Source of the DNA: Deltaproteobacteria bacterium
Lineage (GTDB): Bacteria > Desulfobacterota > Desulfobacteria > Desulfobacterales > ETH-SRB1
Length of the DNA: 15,823 nt
Assembly (NCBI GenBank): GCA_019314185.1
Contig: JAFCZU010000130.1
Location: 1-15,823 of the forward strand
Direction of reading: 5' to 3'
Below the pieces are notes generated by a model. That model had not been told where the DNA came from, did not search any database, and worked only from the letters and a program-made list of their open reading frames with translations. Position 1 is the first letter of the stretch. Each line of letters starts with the position of its first letter. The translations under genes and the position numbers were made by a program. This document shows positions 8,101-14,786 of the stretch, one piece after another.

Positions 8101-8205
8101 GTGAAAGTAAAAGTCAGTGGAAAAGTGAAGAAACCGGTTTTAATCAAAGTATATGGCAAGGGAATCAGGCTTACGCCCGGCAAGAAGAGAACAGTTAAGA
8201 AGTAG
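5119..8205 (+). CDS. Fusion of beta-phosphoglucomutase-type HAD domain and GH65 disaccharide phosphorylase
   Basis: A 1028-residue cytoplasmic two-domain enzyme. Residues 1-245 form a HAD phosphomutase domain: nucleophile D12 and D14 in FDLDGV, Ser motif at 138-140 (ASSS), K173 in GKPDPD, and E197/D198 in VVEDA. Residues 255-1028 form a full GH65 protein: N-terminal signature TVGNGYLGIRG (279-289), YRGHIFWDE (602-610), general-acid motif GPDE with E747, QFDGY (825-829), and a phosphate-loop candidate HGSTL (915-919). The last suggests a phosphorylase rather than a hydrolase. The expected chemistry is phosphorolysis of trehalose, maltose or kojibiose to beta-glucose-1-phosphate plus glucose, followed by isomerisation to glucose-6-phosphate in the same chain. 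A ribosome site AAAGGG (5104-5109) lies 9 nt before ATG 5119. In mycobacteria the same two families occur as adjacent separate genes. Which disaccharide is used is not decided by the sequence. Confidence 0.88.
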   Translation: MALTKMKGVIFDLDGVITGTARVHALAWESMFNDFLKKNAKKENIPFVPFDSDYDYLQYVDGKPRPEGVKSFLESRGIELSFGELDDPPDSDTICGMGNRKNLDFQKMLRREGPDVFESSVKFVKCLKKKGIKVGVASSSRNCRLILQLAGIEDLFETRVDGEVSCELNLKGKPDPDIFVTAARNLGLMPGECMVVEDAISGVKAGRNGNFGLTLGIARSIDGEILCCNGADMVVRDLGEISIKDIENWFKYGIDEHGWNLTYHDFYPEKEKLRETLCTVGNGYLGIRGCFEGESASEVHYPGTYIAGVYNRLGTKIHNKTIYNNDFVNCPNLLLIEFRVGTGDFLSPLKMELLSYTQTLSLRDGVLERSFIFNDGLGRITSIRSKRLASMADPHICAVKYEITPVNYSEIITLRSSIDGNVINDGVERYRQLNSKHLSLVAHGESRDGIFLHVQTNRSKCQIFMNARTVIYQNGKKLRIAKGLSKKKARISEEIKIEVRPNTTYAVEKYVSVYTSLDRGISNPKKAAQDAVSQIKSFKKIYLVHAKTWESLWDRADIRISGDRFLQKTTRLHIYHLLVTASPHNIVIDAGMPARGLHGEAYRGHIFWDELYILPFYNIRFPEITRALLMYRYNRLNDAKRYAAQNSYKGAMYPWQTADSGVEETQEVHFNPKDGSWGPDLSRLQRHVSIAVFHNVWKYVSDTGDRKFLEDYGAEIMLEIARFWASVATYDADTEKYHIKGVMGPDEFHEQLPGAAEHGLKDNAYTNVMVVWLLEKSLELIESLPKKTLVRLKGKVGFRAGEIKRWQEIADNMNIVMLDGKIISQFDGYKVLKELDWDYYRNKYGDIHRLDRILKAEGNSPDLYKVTKQADTLMMFYVLAPGEVQRILKHLGYKVDDAIQLLRDNYRYYEKRTSHGSTLMKSDIFDTQGGTTIEGIHSGVMAGSLDIIMRCFAGINLSGIMPELNPHMPGHWNMLAFRILHRNIWYDLEIMQKSVKVKVSGKVKKPVLIKVYGKGIRLTPGKKRTVKK

Positions 8206-8309
8206 AGGGGAGGGATTGAGGGATTAAAGCATTAACAATTAATTATTAATTTAAGGAATTCAGGGATGCTGGGATTCTGAGAGACGGGGAGGCTGGTATG
8301 AAATAAAAT

Positions 8310-8339
8310 AGGGGAAAGGCTGAAACATGCCTTTCCCCT
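8310..8339. terminator. Bidirectional hairpin between convergent genes, likely ppsA terminator
   Basis: A perfect 11-bp stem (aggggaaaggc, 8310-8320, with gcctttcccct, 8329-8339) closes an 8-nt loop. On the minus strand the stem is followed by ATTTTATTTC, so it best serves ppsA, which ends at 8445. On the + strand the stem is not directly followed by a T-run. Confidence 0.75.
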
Positions 8340-8343
8340 GACT

Positions 8344-8371
8344 AAAAGTAGTTTATACTTTTTATTTTTTT
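8344..8371 (+). terminator. Rho-independent terminator of the GH65 fusion gene
   Basis: A 7-bp stem (aaaagta, 8344-8350, with tactttt, 8356-8362) with a 5-nt loop is followed by TATTTTTTT. The stem is AT-rich and weak on its own, but it sits just after the stronger hairpin at 8310-8339; the two may work in tandem. Confidence 0.6.
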
Positions 8372-8380
8372 GAACTGCAG

Positions 8381-8425
8381 AATATCGAACAAGGAATGTC
8401 GAATGTCGAAGTGTCTCATTCGAAA
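8381..8425. repeat. Short TCGAA-rich intergenic repeat
   Basis: The stretch contains a tandem 7-mer (gaatgtc at 8394-8400 and 8401-8407) within a longer run of tcgaa units (atcgaac, gtcgaa, gtcgaa, ttcgaa). Similar ATCGAA/GTCGAA runs are, from memory, scattered through intergenic DNA of related bacteria. No function is assigned. Confidence 0.35.
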
Positions 8426-8444
8426 TTCTTATACTCTTGCCGTC

Positions 8445-10901
8445 TTAATCGGCTTTAATGCCTAATTCTTTTTCCTTTTCAGCCACAGCAAGTCTTGTTT
8501 TTATAACGGTATCAGGGATTAAGCTTATGGAATCTATGCCGCATTCAACGAGGAACGTGGCAAATTCCGGAAAATCACTTGGAGCCTGGCCGCATATTCC
8601 GATTTTTTTGCCCCGGCGTTTGGCAACGTCAATTACCATGCGCACCATGGTTTTCACAGCCTCGTTCCGTTCGTCAAATATATGAGCAACAAGATCTGAA
8701 TCACGGTCCAGCCCCAGGGTAAGCTGCGTAAGGTCGTTGGAGCCGATGGAGAATCCGTCGAAGACATCGCAGAAGGCATCGGCAGAGATTACGTTGCTTG
8801 GTATCTCGCACATCACATAGACTTCAAGATTATTTTCACCTTGAACAAGTCCGAATTCCTTCATAACTTCAATTACTTTGCGCCCCTCTTCAGGAGTTCT
8901 GCAGAACGGCACCATCAATTTGATGTTATTCAGGCCCATATCGTTGCGTGCCTTGAGTAAAGCCATGCATTCGAGTTCAAAGGCAGGTTTATATTTTTCG
9001 TCATAATAACGGGAAGCGCCTCGCCAGCCGATCATGGGGTTGCTTTCCACAGGTTCATAGAGTGTTCCGCCGATTAAATTTGCATATTCGTTGCTTTTAA
9101 AATCCGACAGCCGGACAATTACGTCCTTGGGGTAGAAGCCTGCGCCGATACGGCCTACGCCTTCGGCTAATTTATCAATAAAAAACTGCTTTTTGTTGTC
9201 CGGATAAGCTGTAGTTTGCGCTTCGATTTCTTTTACAATTGTAGTTAGTTCAGCGTCGCCGGCAACTGCTTTGGCTTTGAGATCATCAAAGTAATACAGG
9301 GCCAGCGGATGAATTCCGATATGTGAATTAATAATAAACTCTTCTCTCGCAAGTCCCACCCCTTCATTGGGAATTTGGCATTCGGTGAAAGCCTTTTCCG
9401 GTATGCCGACATTCATCATGATCATGGTCTTGGTTTTTGGCACTGTATCAAGGTCGAGTTTGTCTATTTCGAATTTTAAGAGTCCTTTATATATATTGGC
9501 TGTTTCACCTTCTGCGCAGGAAACGGTAATGTCTGTGCCGGTTTTAATAACTTCAGATCCATTCACAGTGCCTATTACGCACGGGATTCCCAGCTCACGG
9601 GAGATAATCGCCGCATGGCAGGTCCGCCCGCCCCGGTTGGTGACTATGGCGCCGGCAATCTTCATTATCGGCTCCCAGTCAGGATCTGTCATATCGGTAA
9701 CCAGTATTTCTCCTTTCTTGAATTCATGGATTTGGGCTGTATCTTCAATAATATGGGCTTTGCCCTGGCCGATCTTGGTTCCCACAGACTGTCCGGTTAC
9801 AATAACATTGCCGGTTTCCTTGAGTACATAGGTTTCCACGACTCTTTTTGTGTTTTGTGAATGAACGGTTTCGGGCCTGGCCTGGAGGATATAGAGTTTG
9901 CCTGAACCGACGTTGACACCATCGCCGTCTTTAGCCCATTCAATGTCCATGGCTTTTTCATAATGGTCTTCGATGATGCAGGCCCATTTGGCAAGCTGGA
10001 TGATTTCATCATCATTTATTACATAACTTCCCCGTTCTTCTTGTGTGGTATCAATATTTCTGACCAGCTCCTCGGCATTACCGGATGTATTATAGATCAT
10101 CTTGATTTCTTTACTTCCCACCCTTTTGCCGATTATAGGACATTTGGCATTATTTAAAGTGGGTTTAAAAACATAATATTCATCAGGATTAACAGCTCCC
10201 TGCACCACGTTTTCGCCAAGGCCCCAGGCAGCGGTAATAAAGACCGCATTCTTAAAGCCACTTTCAGTATCAATGGAGAATATTACTCCGGCAGATGCGG
10301 AATCGCTTCGGATCATTTTTTGGACTGCGATAGAAAGATATACGTCAAATTGTCCAAATCCCTTGTCGTGCCTGTATGAAATTGCACGGTTTGTAAACAG
10401 GCTTGCAAAACATTTTTTGCAGTTGTCAATCAGAGCGTCAGTGCCCTGGACATTCAGAAAGGTTTCTTGCTGGCCCGCAAAGGAGGCGTCAGGCAGATCC
10501 TCTGCAGTGGCGGAAGACCGGACAGCCACATCTACATTAGGGCCGTATTCATTCTCCATTTTTTTGTATGACTCAACAATAGCCTGCCGCAAATCGTCCG
10601 GAAACTCTGCGGTGCGAATGATATTCCTGACTTTTTTACCTCGCTCCTGAAGATTTTTCATGTCATGGGTGTCTAATCCGGCCAGCGCATCTTTTATAGC
10701 ATCTTCTATTCCTGCTGATTTAAGAAGATACTGATATGCATACGCGGTGATTGCAAAGCCGTGCGGCACAGCTACACCTTTGGATGTAAGCTTTTGATAC
10801 ATTTCTCCAAGTGAAGCGTTTTTCCCGCCAACCATGGGAATGTCCCCGATAGAAATATCATCAAACCAGAGAATCAATGCCTTGTTATATTTTTCAACCA
10901 T
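8445..10901 (-). CDS. ppsA: Phosphoenolpyruvate synthase (pyruvate, water dikinase)
   Basis: An 818-residue cytoplasmic enzyme making phosphoenolpyruvate from pyruvate and ATP (AMP and phosphate released), the entry step of gluconeogenesis from C2/C3 carbon. The order is an N-terminal ATP-grasp nucleotide-binding domain (about 15-345, with VGGKNASLGEM, AVRSSATAEDLPDASFAGQ and ILQARPET), a central phosphohistidine domain with H429 in GGRTCHAAI, and a C-terminal TIM barrel for pyruvate/PEP (about 490-800) with GFSIGSNDLTQLTLG and the catalytic Cys C770 in GICGQAPSD. Length and motifs fit PpsA rather than pyruvate phosphate dikinase. The start ATG is backed by an ideal AAGGAGA site (10914-10908) at 6-nt spacing. 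It has its own promoter candidate and terminator and appears monocistronic. Convergent orientation to the sugar gene is the only link to it. Confidence 0.95.
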   Translation of the reverse strand: MVEKYNKALILWFDDISIGDIPMVGGKNASLGEMYQKLTSKGVAVPHGFAITAYAYQYLLKSAGIEDAIKDALAGLDTHDMKNLQERGKKVRNIIRTAEFPDDLRQAIVESYKKMENEYGPNVDVAVRSSATAEDLPDASFAGQQETFLNVQGTDALIDNCKKCFASLFTNRAISYRHDKGFGQFDVYLSIAVQKMIRSDSASAGVIFSIDTESGFKNAVFITAAWGLGENVVQGAVNPDEYYVFKPTLNNAKCPIIGKRVGSKEIKMIYNTSGNAEELVRNIDTTQEERGSYVINDDEIIQLAKWACIIEDHYEKAMDIEWAKDGDGVNVGSGKLYILQARPETVHSQNTKRVVETYVLKETGNVIVTGQSVGTKIGQGKAHIIEDTAQIHEFKKGEILVTDMTDPDWEPIMKIAGAIVTNRGGRTCHAAIISRELGIPCVIGTVNGSEVIKTGTDITVSCAEGETANIYKGLLKFEIDKLDLDTVPKTKTMIMMNVGIPEKAFTECQIPNEGVGLAREEFIINSHIGIHPLALYYFDDLKAKAVAGDAELTTIVKEIEAQTTAYPDNKKQFFIDKLAEGVGRIGAGFYPKDVIVRLSDFKSNEYANLIGGTLYEPVESNPMIGWRGASRYYDEKYKPAFELECMALLKARNDMGLNNIKLMVPFCRTPEEGRKVIEVMKEFGLVQGENNLEVYVMCEIPSNVISADAFCDVFDGFSIGSNDLTQLTLGLDRDSDLVAHIFDERNEAVKTMVRMVIDVAKRRGKKIGICGQAPSDFPEFATFLVECGIDSISLIPDTVIKTRLAVAEKEKELGIKAD

Positions 10902-10991
10902 CTTTTATCTCCTTCCAGTCTTGTTTTGATAAGTTAAATCCGCAAAAAATAAAACATGAAGCTATTTGTAACAGTCAATGCCCAATTAATT

Positions 10992-11021
10992 TTTATATCT
11001 AATTTTAAACCAGAATGTCAA
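10992..11021 (-). promoter_or_regulatory. ppsA: Probable sigma-70 promoter of ppsA
   Basis: On the minus strand, TTGACA (11021-11016) is followed after 18 bp by TATAAA (10997-10992), about 90 bp upstream of the ppsA start. The -35 is perfect and the -10 has one mismatch. A weaker TTGACT lies closer to the gene without a convincing -10. Confidence 0.5.
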
Positions 11022-11052
11022 CTCAAACAGCGCTTTGTTTTATAATTTACTT

Positions 11053-11175
11053 AAGGAGCCTGTTCGAAAATTATGTTTATAACGAAAAAGTGTGAAAACG
11101 AGACCAGATTTTGCGGAGATTTGGATCGCTTTTCACGCTTTTGCAGTAGGATCGGATTTTTCGGACAGGCTCTTT
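11053..11175. repeat. About 120-bp palindromic element (MITE-like)
   Basis: The gap 10902-11256 holds an inverted repeat that can fold along its whole length. The outer arms aaggagcctgttcgaaaa (11053-11070) and ttttcggacaggctcttt (11158-11175) match with two mismatches. Inner arms at 11085-11100 (AAAAGTGTGAAAA core) and 11127-11142 (TTTTCACGCTTTT core) also pair, and CCAGAT/ATTTGG lies near the centre. No protein is encoded. It differs in sequence from the element at 4851-5059. Such GAGCCTGTCCGAAAA-type ends look like transposon termini. The rest of the gap holds the ppsA promoter and about 80 bp of featureless sequence. Confidence 0.7.
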
Positions 11176-11256
11176 ATGCTGATGGTTTGGTAAAAAAACA
11201 AATTCATCTCAGAGTGAAACCCAATAAATCATGTGGCAGGGATTTTCGTTCAGACA

Positions 11257-12363
11257 CTAAATAGCAACAAGTTCATAATCGCGGTTTCCGAGTCCTGTTT
11301 TTTCAGCATATTCCAGCTGGATTTTCCAATCTATTTCAGGATAAATTCCCCTGAACTTGTCTTCACCGGATTTTATGTTTGTTTTAAGGCACGATCCCGG
11401 AAGGGCATGTTCTATGTTAACAAGATCAACAGAGGCCTGGTCAATGGCAACAGGGTCTTTCGAGGCAACTATTCCTATATCTCTGACTATTGGAGCATCA
11501 TTGTGAGCTATGCAATCACAGGCAGGAGACACATCTATAATGAAATTCAAAAACAATGCCCTGTCTTTTTTGTTTTGTAAAACGCCCATTGTGTATTCGA
11601 CCATATTCTCCATAAAAATAGGTATATCTTGATTCCACTGGATCTGTATTGCGCCGTTGGGACACATAATTATACATTCTCCGCACCCTATGCACTTTTT
11701 AGGGTCAATAACCGCTTTTTCTTTAATTAAAGAAATGGCTTGTTGCGGGCAGTGGGGTATGCAATCTCCACAACCTTTACATTTCTTTCTTTTTACTTTT
11801 GGCGCTACGGTTGAATGTTGGGCCAGCTTTCCCCTTCGTGAGGCACACCCCATGCCGAGATTTTTTATGGTTCCTCCAAAGCCGGAAAGTTCATGACCTT
11901 TGAAATGGGCTACTGATAATAATGAATCTGCATGAATAATCTCGGAACCGATGTAAACCTTTTTAAAATGTTTCTGGTTGATGGTAACAGCGATTTCACT
12001 TTGTCCTCTTAATCCATCTGCTATAATAACCGGAGCCTTCACCACAGAATAGGCAAAACCGTTAGAAATAGCTGTTTTATGATGATTAGGAGCATCGCTT
12101 CGTGTGCCGGCGTAAAGAGTGTTGCAATCGGTTAAAAACGGTATGCTGCCATGACTTTTAATGCTTTCTACGATCTTTTTAATAAATACAGGCCGTATAA
12201 AGGCTGTATTCCCCAGTTCCCCAAAATGGAGCTTAACAGCGACAAGATCTCTTTGTGTTATTACTTCGGAAAGTCCCGCGGTATCAAGAAGCCTTCCAAT
12301 TTTTTCAGGCAGATTTTCCTTGTATGTAGTTCTTAGATCGCAAAAATAGACTTTGCTTTTCAT
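11257..12363 (-). CDS. DUF362 domain protein with two [4Fe-4S] ferredoxin motifs
   Basis: A 368-residue protein of the DUF362 family, a group of uncharacterised iron-sulfur proteins common in anaerobes. The N-terminal part (1-190) has family features such as VAVKLHFGELGNT, DCNTLYAGTRSD and HFKGHELSGFGGTIKNLGMG. Two ferredoxin-type clusters follow: C195/C198/C201/C205 and C224/C227/C230/C234, each CX2CX2CX3C followed by Pro. A C-terminal section (about 240-368) contains a CDC pair (282, 284) and ASKDPVAIDQAS, typical of the family. There is no signal peptide or membrane segment. The ORF extends 37 codons further upstream to 12474, but ATG 12363 has a good AGGAAAG site 5 nt before it and the conserved family start. 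Its role is probably redox or metal-cluster related; no specific reaction is known to me. Confidence 0.88.
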   Translation of the reverse strand: MKSKVYFCDLRTTYKENLPEKIGRLLDTAGLSEVITQRDLVAVKLHFGELGNTAFIRPVFIKKIVESIKSHGSIPFLTDCNTLYAGTRSDAPNHHKTAISNGFAYSVVKAPVIIADGLRGQSEIAVTINQKHFKKVYIGSEIIHADSLLSVAHFKGHELSGFGGTIKNLGMGCASRRGKLAQHSTVAPKVKRKKCKGCGDCIPHCPQQAISLIKEKAVIDPKKCIGCGECIIMCPNGAIQIQWNQDIPIFMENMVEYTMGVLQNKKDRALFLNFIIDVSPACDCIAHNDAPIVRDIGIVASKDPVAIDQASVDLVNIEHALPGSCLKTNIKSGEDKFRGIYPEIDWKIQLEYAEKTGLGNRDYELVAI

Positions 12364-12417
12364 AGTAGCTTTCCTCAAGGTTTCAAAAAACTGGTCTTGC
12401 TTGCACACTTTTTTGTT

Positions 12418-12432
12418 ACGGATATAATCCGT
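12418..12432. promoter_or_regulatory. Palindrome upstream of the DUF362 gene, possible operator
   Basis: ACGGAT-ATA-ATCCGT is a perfect 6-bp inverted repeat with a 3-bp centre, lying 55-69 bp upstream of the DUF362 start at 12363. Its length and position suit a dimeric repressor site, but no promoter hexamers could be fixed around it. Confidence 0.25.
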
Positions 12433-12590
12433 GGACAACTTTTTTATAATTTCATAATTTATGTGTGATAACAAAAGAATTCTTGTTTTGGAGCAATTTT
12501 TACAAGCCGGTTGATTTTTTCTTTACATAAAATAAAAATTTTGTAATAATTATTTTTTTAGTTAAAGATGATTAACTATGATTAATTCTT

Positions 12591-12728
12591 AAAAAGTTGT
12601 CATTTCGGGGAAAATCGCGCCTGAAGTAGATAGGCCGGAGCTCAAATGATCTATAACTGCTTGAAAAGACTGGATAGTACTAATGTTTTGCTATGTGTCA
12701 GGTTTTCGGCTCAATGACAAAAAAAGTG
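12591..12728. repeat. Weak inverted-repeat element upstream of dksA
   Basis: The gap 12364-12783 is AT-rich at 12500-12590, with a small palindrome AGTTAA-N6-TTAACT at 12560-12577. After that comes a more GC-balanced block. The block is bounded by ttgtcatt (12597-12604) and aatgacaa (12713-12720) with neighbouring ggaaaa/ttttcg that also pair partly. A small hairpin AAAAAGT-N9-ACTTTTT follows at 12721-12743. The interior of about 95 bp has no recognised gene or RNA. From memory, tttttcgactttttgcaacg-like segments recur in intergenic DNA of related bacteria, so this is probably a degenerate repeat. No dksA promoter could be placed with confidence. Confidence 0.4.
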
Positions 12729-12783
12729 ATTTTTCGACTTTTTGCAACGTCATCAAAAACAACTATTTTAAAAAGGTTTGATC

Positions 12784-13146
12784 ATGAAAAAGAAAGACAT
12801 TCAATATTTCAAAAAACTTTTGACAAACCGGCTGGAAGAGCTGCTGGATCATGCAGGTAATACTGTTTCTGGAATGACTACCCCGAAAGAGAATTTTCCT
12901 GATCCAACGGATCGCGCTTCCCTTGAATCGGATCGTAATTTTATGCTTCGTATAAGGGACAGGGAAAACAAACTTATTAAAAAGATTAAAAAAGCGCTTG
13001 AACGCATTGATGACGGCACATTCGGTATTTGTGAAAAGTGTGGCGAAGATATAAGCATCAAACGGCTTAAAGCCAGACCTGTTACTACTCAGTGTATTGA
13101 TTGTAAAACAAAAGAGGAGGTTGTAGAAAAAGCTCTTGGTTTATAA
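12784..13146 (+). CDS. dksA: RNA polymerase-binding transcription factor DksA
   Basis: A 120-residue DksA/TraR-family protein that acts in the secondary channel of RNA polymerase, with ppGpp, to lower rRNA and raise amino-acid promoter activity. A coiled coil (about 5-75) carries the tip motif D40-P-T-D43-R-A45, equivalent to D71/D74/A76 of E. coli DksA. A four-Cys zinc finger follows (C83, C86, C104, C107). It is shorter than the E. coli protein (151) because the N-terminal extension is missing, a common form. A TTG at 12778 would add two residues, but ATG 12784 has AAAAGG at 7-nt spacing and is preferred. Its end overlaps the PHP-RNase III ORF by 11 nt, so the two are probably co-transcribed and translationally linked. 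Confidence 0.93.
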   Translation: MKKKDIQYFKKLLTNRLEELLDHAGNTVSGMTTPKENFPDPTDRASLESDRNFMLRIRDRENKLIKKIKKALERIDDGTFGICEKCGEDISIKRLKARPVTTQCIDCKTKEEVVEKALGL

Positions 13147-14725
13147 CAAACATTTGAGAATTGATCTTCATATTCACTCGACCGCCTCTGATGGAACACT
13201 TTCTCCATCTGAAATTCTTAGCATGGCCTGCAATCTTAATCTCGCAGCCATAGCTATTACAGATCATGATACTATTGATGGATCAAAAGAGGCTATTGCC
13301 CAGGGAATACCGCCTTCCATTAAATTTTTAACCGGTGTTGAAATAAGCGCTGACCCACCTCCATCCTTTACCTGTTCAGGAAGTTTCCATATATTAGGAT
13401 ATTCGATAAGAATTGAAGATCCTGTCTTAAATCAGACACTTGCCCGGCTCCAGGCAGCGAGAAAAGGTCGTAATCCCAAGATTGTTGATAACCTTAATAA
13501 ACTTGGGATGGATATTTCTTTTAACGATCTTATAAATGAATTTGGCGACAAACAGCTTGGAAGGCCTCATATTGCACAGATAATGGTAAAGAAAGGTTTT
13601 GTCGGCTCTATTAACGAAGCATTTGACAAATATCTTGGCAGAGGCAAGCCTGCCTATGTTGATAAATATCGTATTGATTGCAAGAGTGCGATTGAAATCA
13701 TACTTGGAGCAGGAGGTATTCCTGTTTTGGCTCATCCGTTTTTTTTGGGATTGGGGAAAGACGTTTTATTAGAAGAATTGATTATTACTTTAAAGAAAAT
13801 GGGCCTGATGGGTGTGGAGGTATATTACTCGGAGCATTCGCGAGAGCTTATCGCACATTATGCCGAGATTGCAAACAGACACGGGTTGTTGATAACCGGT
13901 GGAAGCGATTTCCATGGTTCGATAAAGCCGGATATTAATATGGGATCAGGCAAGGGAGACCTTTTTGTGTCCTATGAACTTTATGAGAGATTGATAAATA
14001 ATGTCAGGCCTGAATCGATAAGTGTGGAGATGGCAAAGATAGATCTTTCTGAACTGGAACAAAAAATTCACTATAGATTTAATGATATCAATATTCTTGA
14101 AGAATCTCTTCGACACAGTTCATTTGTTAATGAACAAAATATTGAAGGCATGCGTGATAACGAGCGTTTTGAGTTTTTGGGAGATGCTGTATTAAACCTT
14201 GTTGTTGGAGATAGTCTTATGCGGCGTTATCCGGATTTAAAGGAGGGTAACCTGTCTAGAATGCGCGCTGGTCTTGTTAATGAAACTCAGCTTGCGGACA
14301 TCGCTCTTGAGATAGATCTTGGTAGTTATATAAAGTTGGGCAAGGGAGAGACTCAGACAGCCGGCAGGGAAAAGAAATCTATTCTTGCGGATACATTTGA
14401 AGCGGTAATTGCTGCTGTCTTTTTAGATGGTGGTTTTGATGTTGCATATAAATTTATCAATACACATTTTTCAACGCTTTATCGATCTATTATTACTCCT
14501 GCAGCAGATCATGATTACAAAAGCCGGGTTCAAGAACTTGTTCAGGTGAATCAAAAGTCTGTGCCGGTTTATAGAGTACTGAGTGAAAGCGGTCCTGATC
14601 ATGACAAGACTTTCAGGATACAACTGAAAGTAAATGGATTACGAGTGGAAGGGATCGGCAAGAGCAAGAAGATGGCAGAGCAGGATGCCGCAAAAAAAGC
14701 GTTAGAAATTATTGAAAAAGAGTAA
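13136..14725 (+). CDS. PHP phosphoesterase (YciV/RNase AM-type) fused to ribonuclease III
   Basis: One uninterrupted 529-residue ORF with two complete enzymes. Residues 7-290 are a PHP domain of the YciV/RNase AM family with its metal ligands present: H12 and H14 (DLHIH), D19, H44 (TDHD), E69 (GVEIS), H85, H145 (GRPH), H200 (LAHP), D258 and H260 (GSDFHG). Residues 303-453 are an RNase III catalytic domain with NERFEFLGDA (E343, E346, D350) and ADTFEA (D419, E422). Residues 459-528 form a double-stranded RNA-binding domain. E. coli RNase AM trims 5' ends of rRNAs and RNase III cuts rRNA precursors, so a combined rRNA-maturation enzyme is plausible. The start is uncommon: TTG 13136, overlapping dksA, with AGGAGG 15 nt upstream; TTG 13154 is an alternative. 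An ATG at 14030 (M299) could start a separate RNase III but has GGAG directly abutting it. Confidence 0.88.
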   Translation: MVYNKHLRIDLHIHSTASDGTLSPSEILSMACNLNLAAIAITDHDTIDGSKEAIAQGIPPSIKFLTGVEISADPPPSFTCSGSFHILGYSIRIEDPVLNQTLARLQAARKGRNPKIVDNLNKLGMDISFNDLINEFGDKQLGRPHIAQIMVKKGFVGSINEAFDKYLGRGKPAYVDKYRIDCKSAIEIILGAGGIPVLAHPFFLGLGKDVLLEELIITLKKMGLMGVEVYYSEHSRELIAHYAEIANRHGLLITGGSDFHGSIKPDINMGSGKGDLFVSYELYERLINNVRPESISVEMAKIDLSELEQKIHYRFNDINILEESLRHSSFVNEQNIEGMRDNERFEFLGDAVLNLVVGDSLMRRYPDLKEGNLSRMRAGLVNETQLADIALEIDLGSYIKLGKGETQTAGREKKSILADTFEAVIAAVFLDGGFDVAYKFINTHFSTLYRSIITPAADHDYKSRVQELVQVNQKSVPVYRVLSESGPDHDKTFRIQLKVNGLRVEGIGKSKKMAEQDAAKKALEIIEKE

Positions 14726-14786
14726 TATTCAGAGGTTCAAAGGTTGACAGGCTTATGATGCTTGCGTGATGAATGTCAATGACATA

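Noticed and set aside
8206..8300. Extra small gene after the GH65 fusion
   Set aside because: The stretch consists of gggattgaggga-type low-complexity runs without an open frame or ribosome site.
11073..11264. Small + strand ORF over the palindromic element
   Set aside because: It lies mostly inside the inverted repeat, has no ribosome site and no protein-like composition.
12364..12474. 37-codon N-terminal extension of the DUF362 ORF
   Set aside because: ATG 12363 has a good ribosome site and matches the conserved start; the extension is lysine- and isoleucine-rich, is not typical of the family and covers the likely promoter/operator region.
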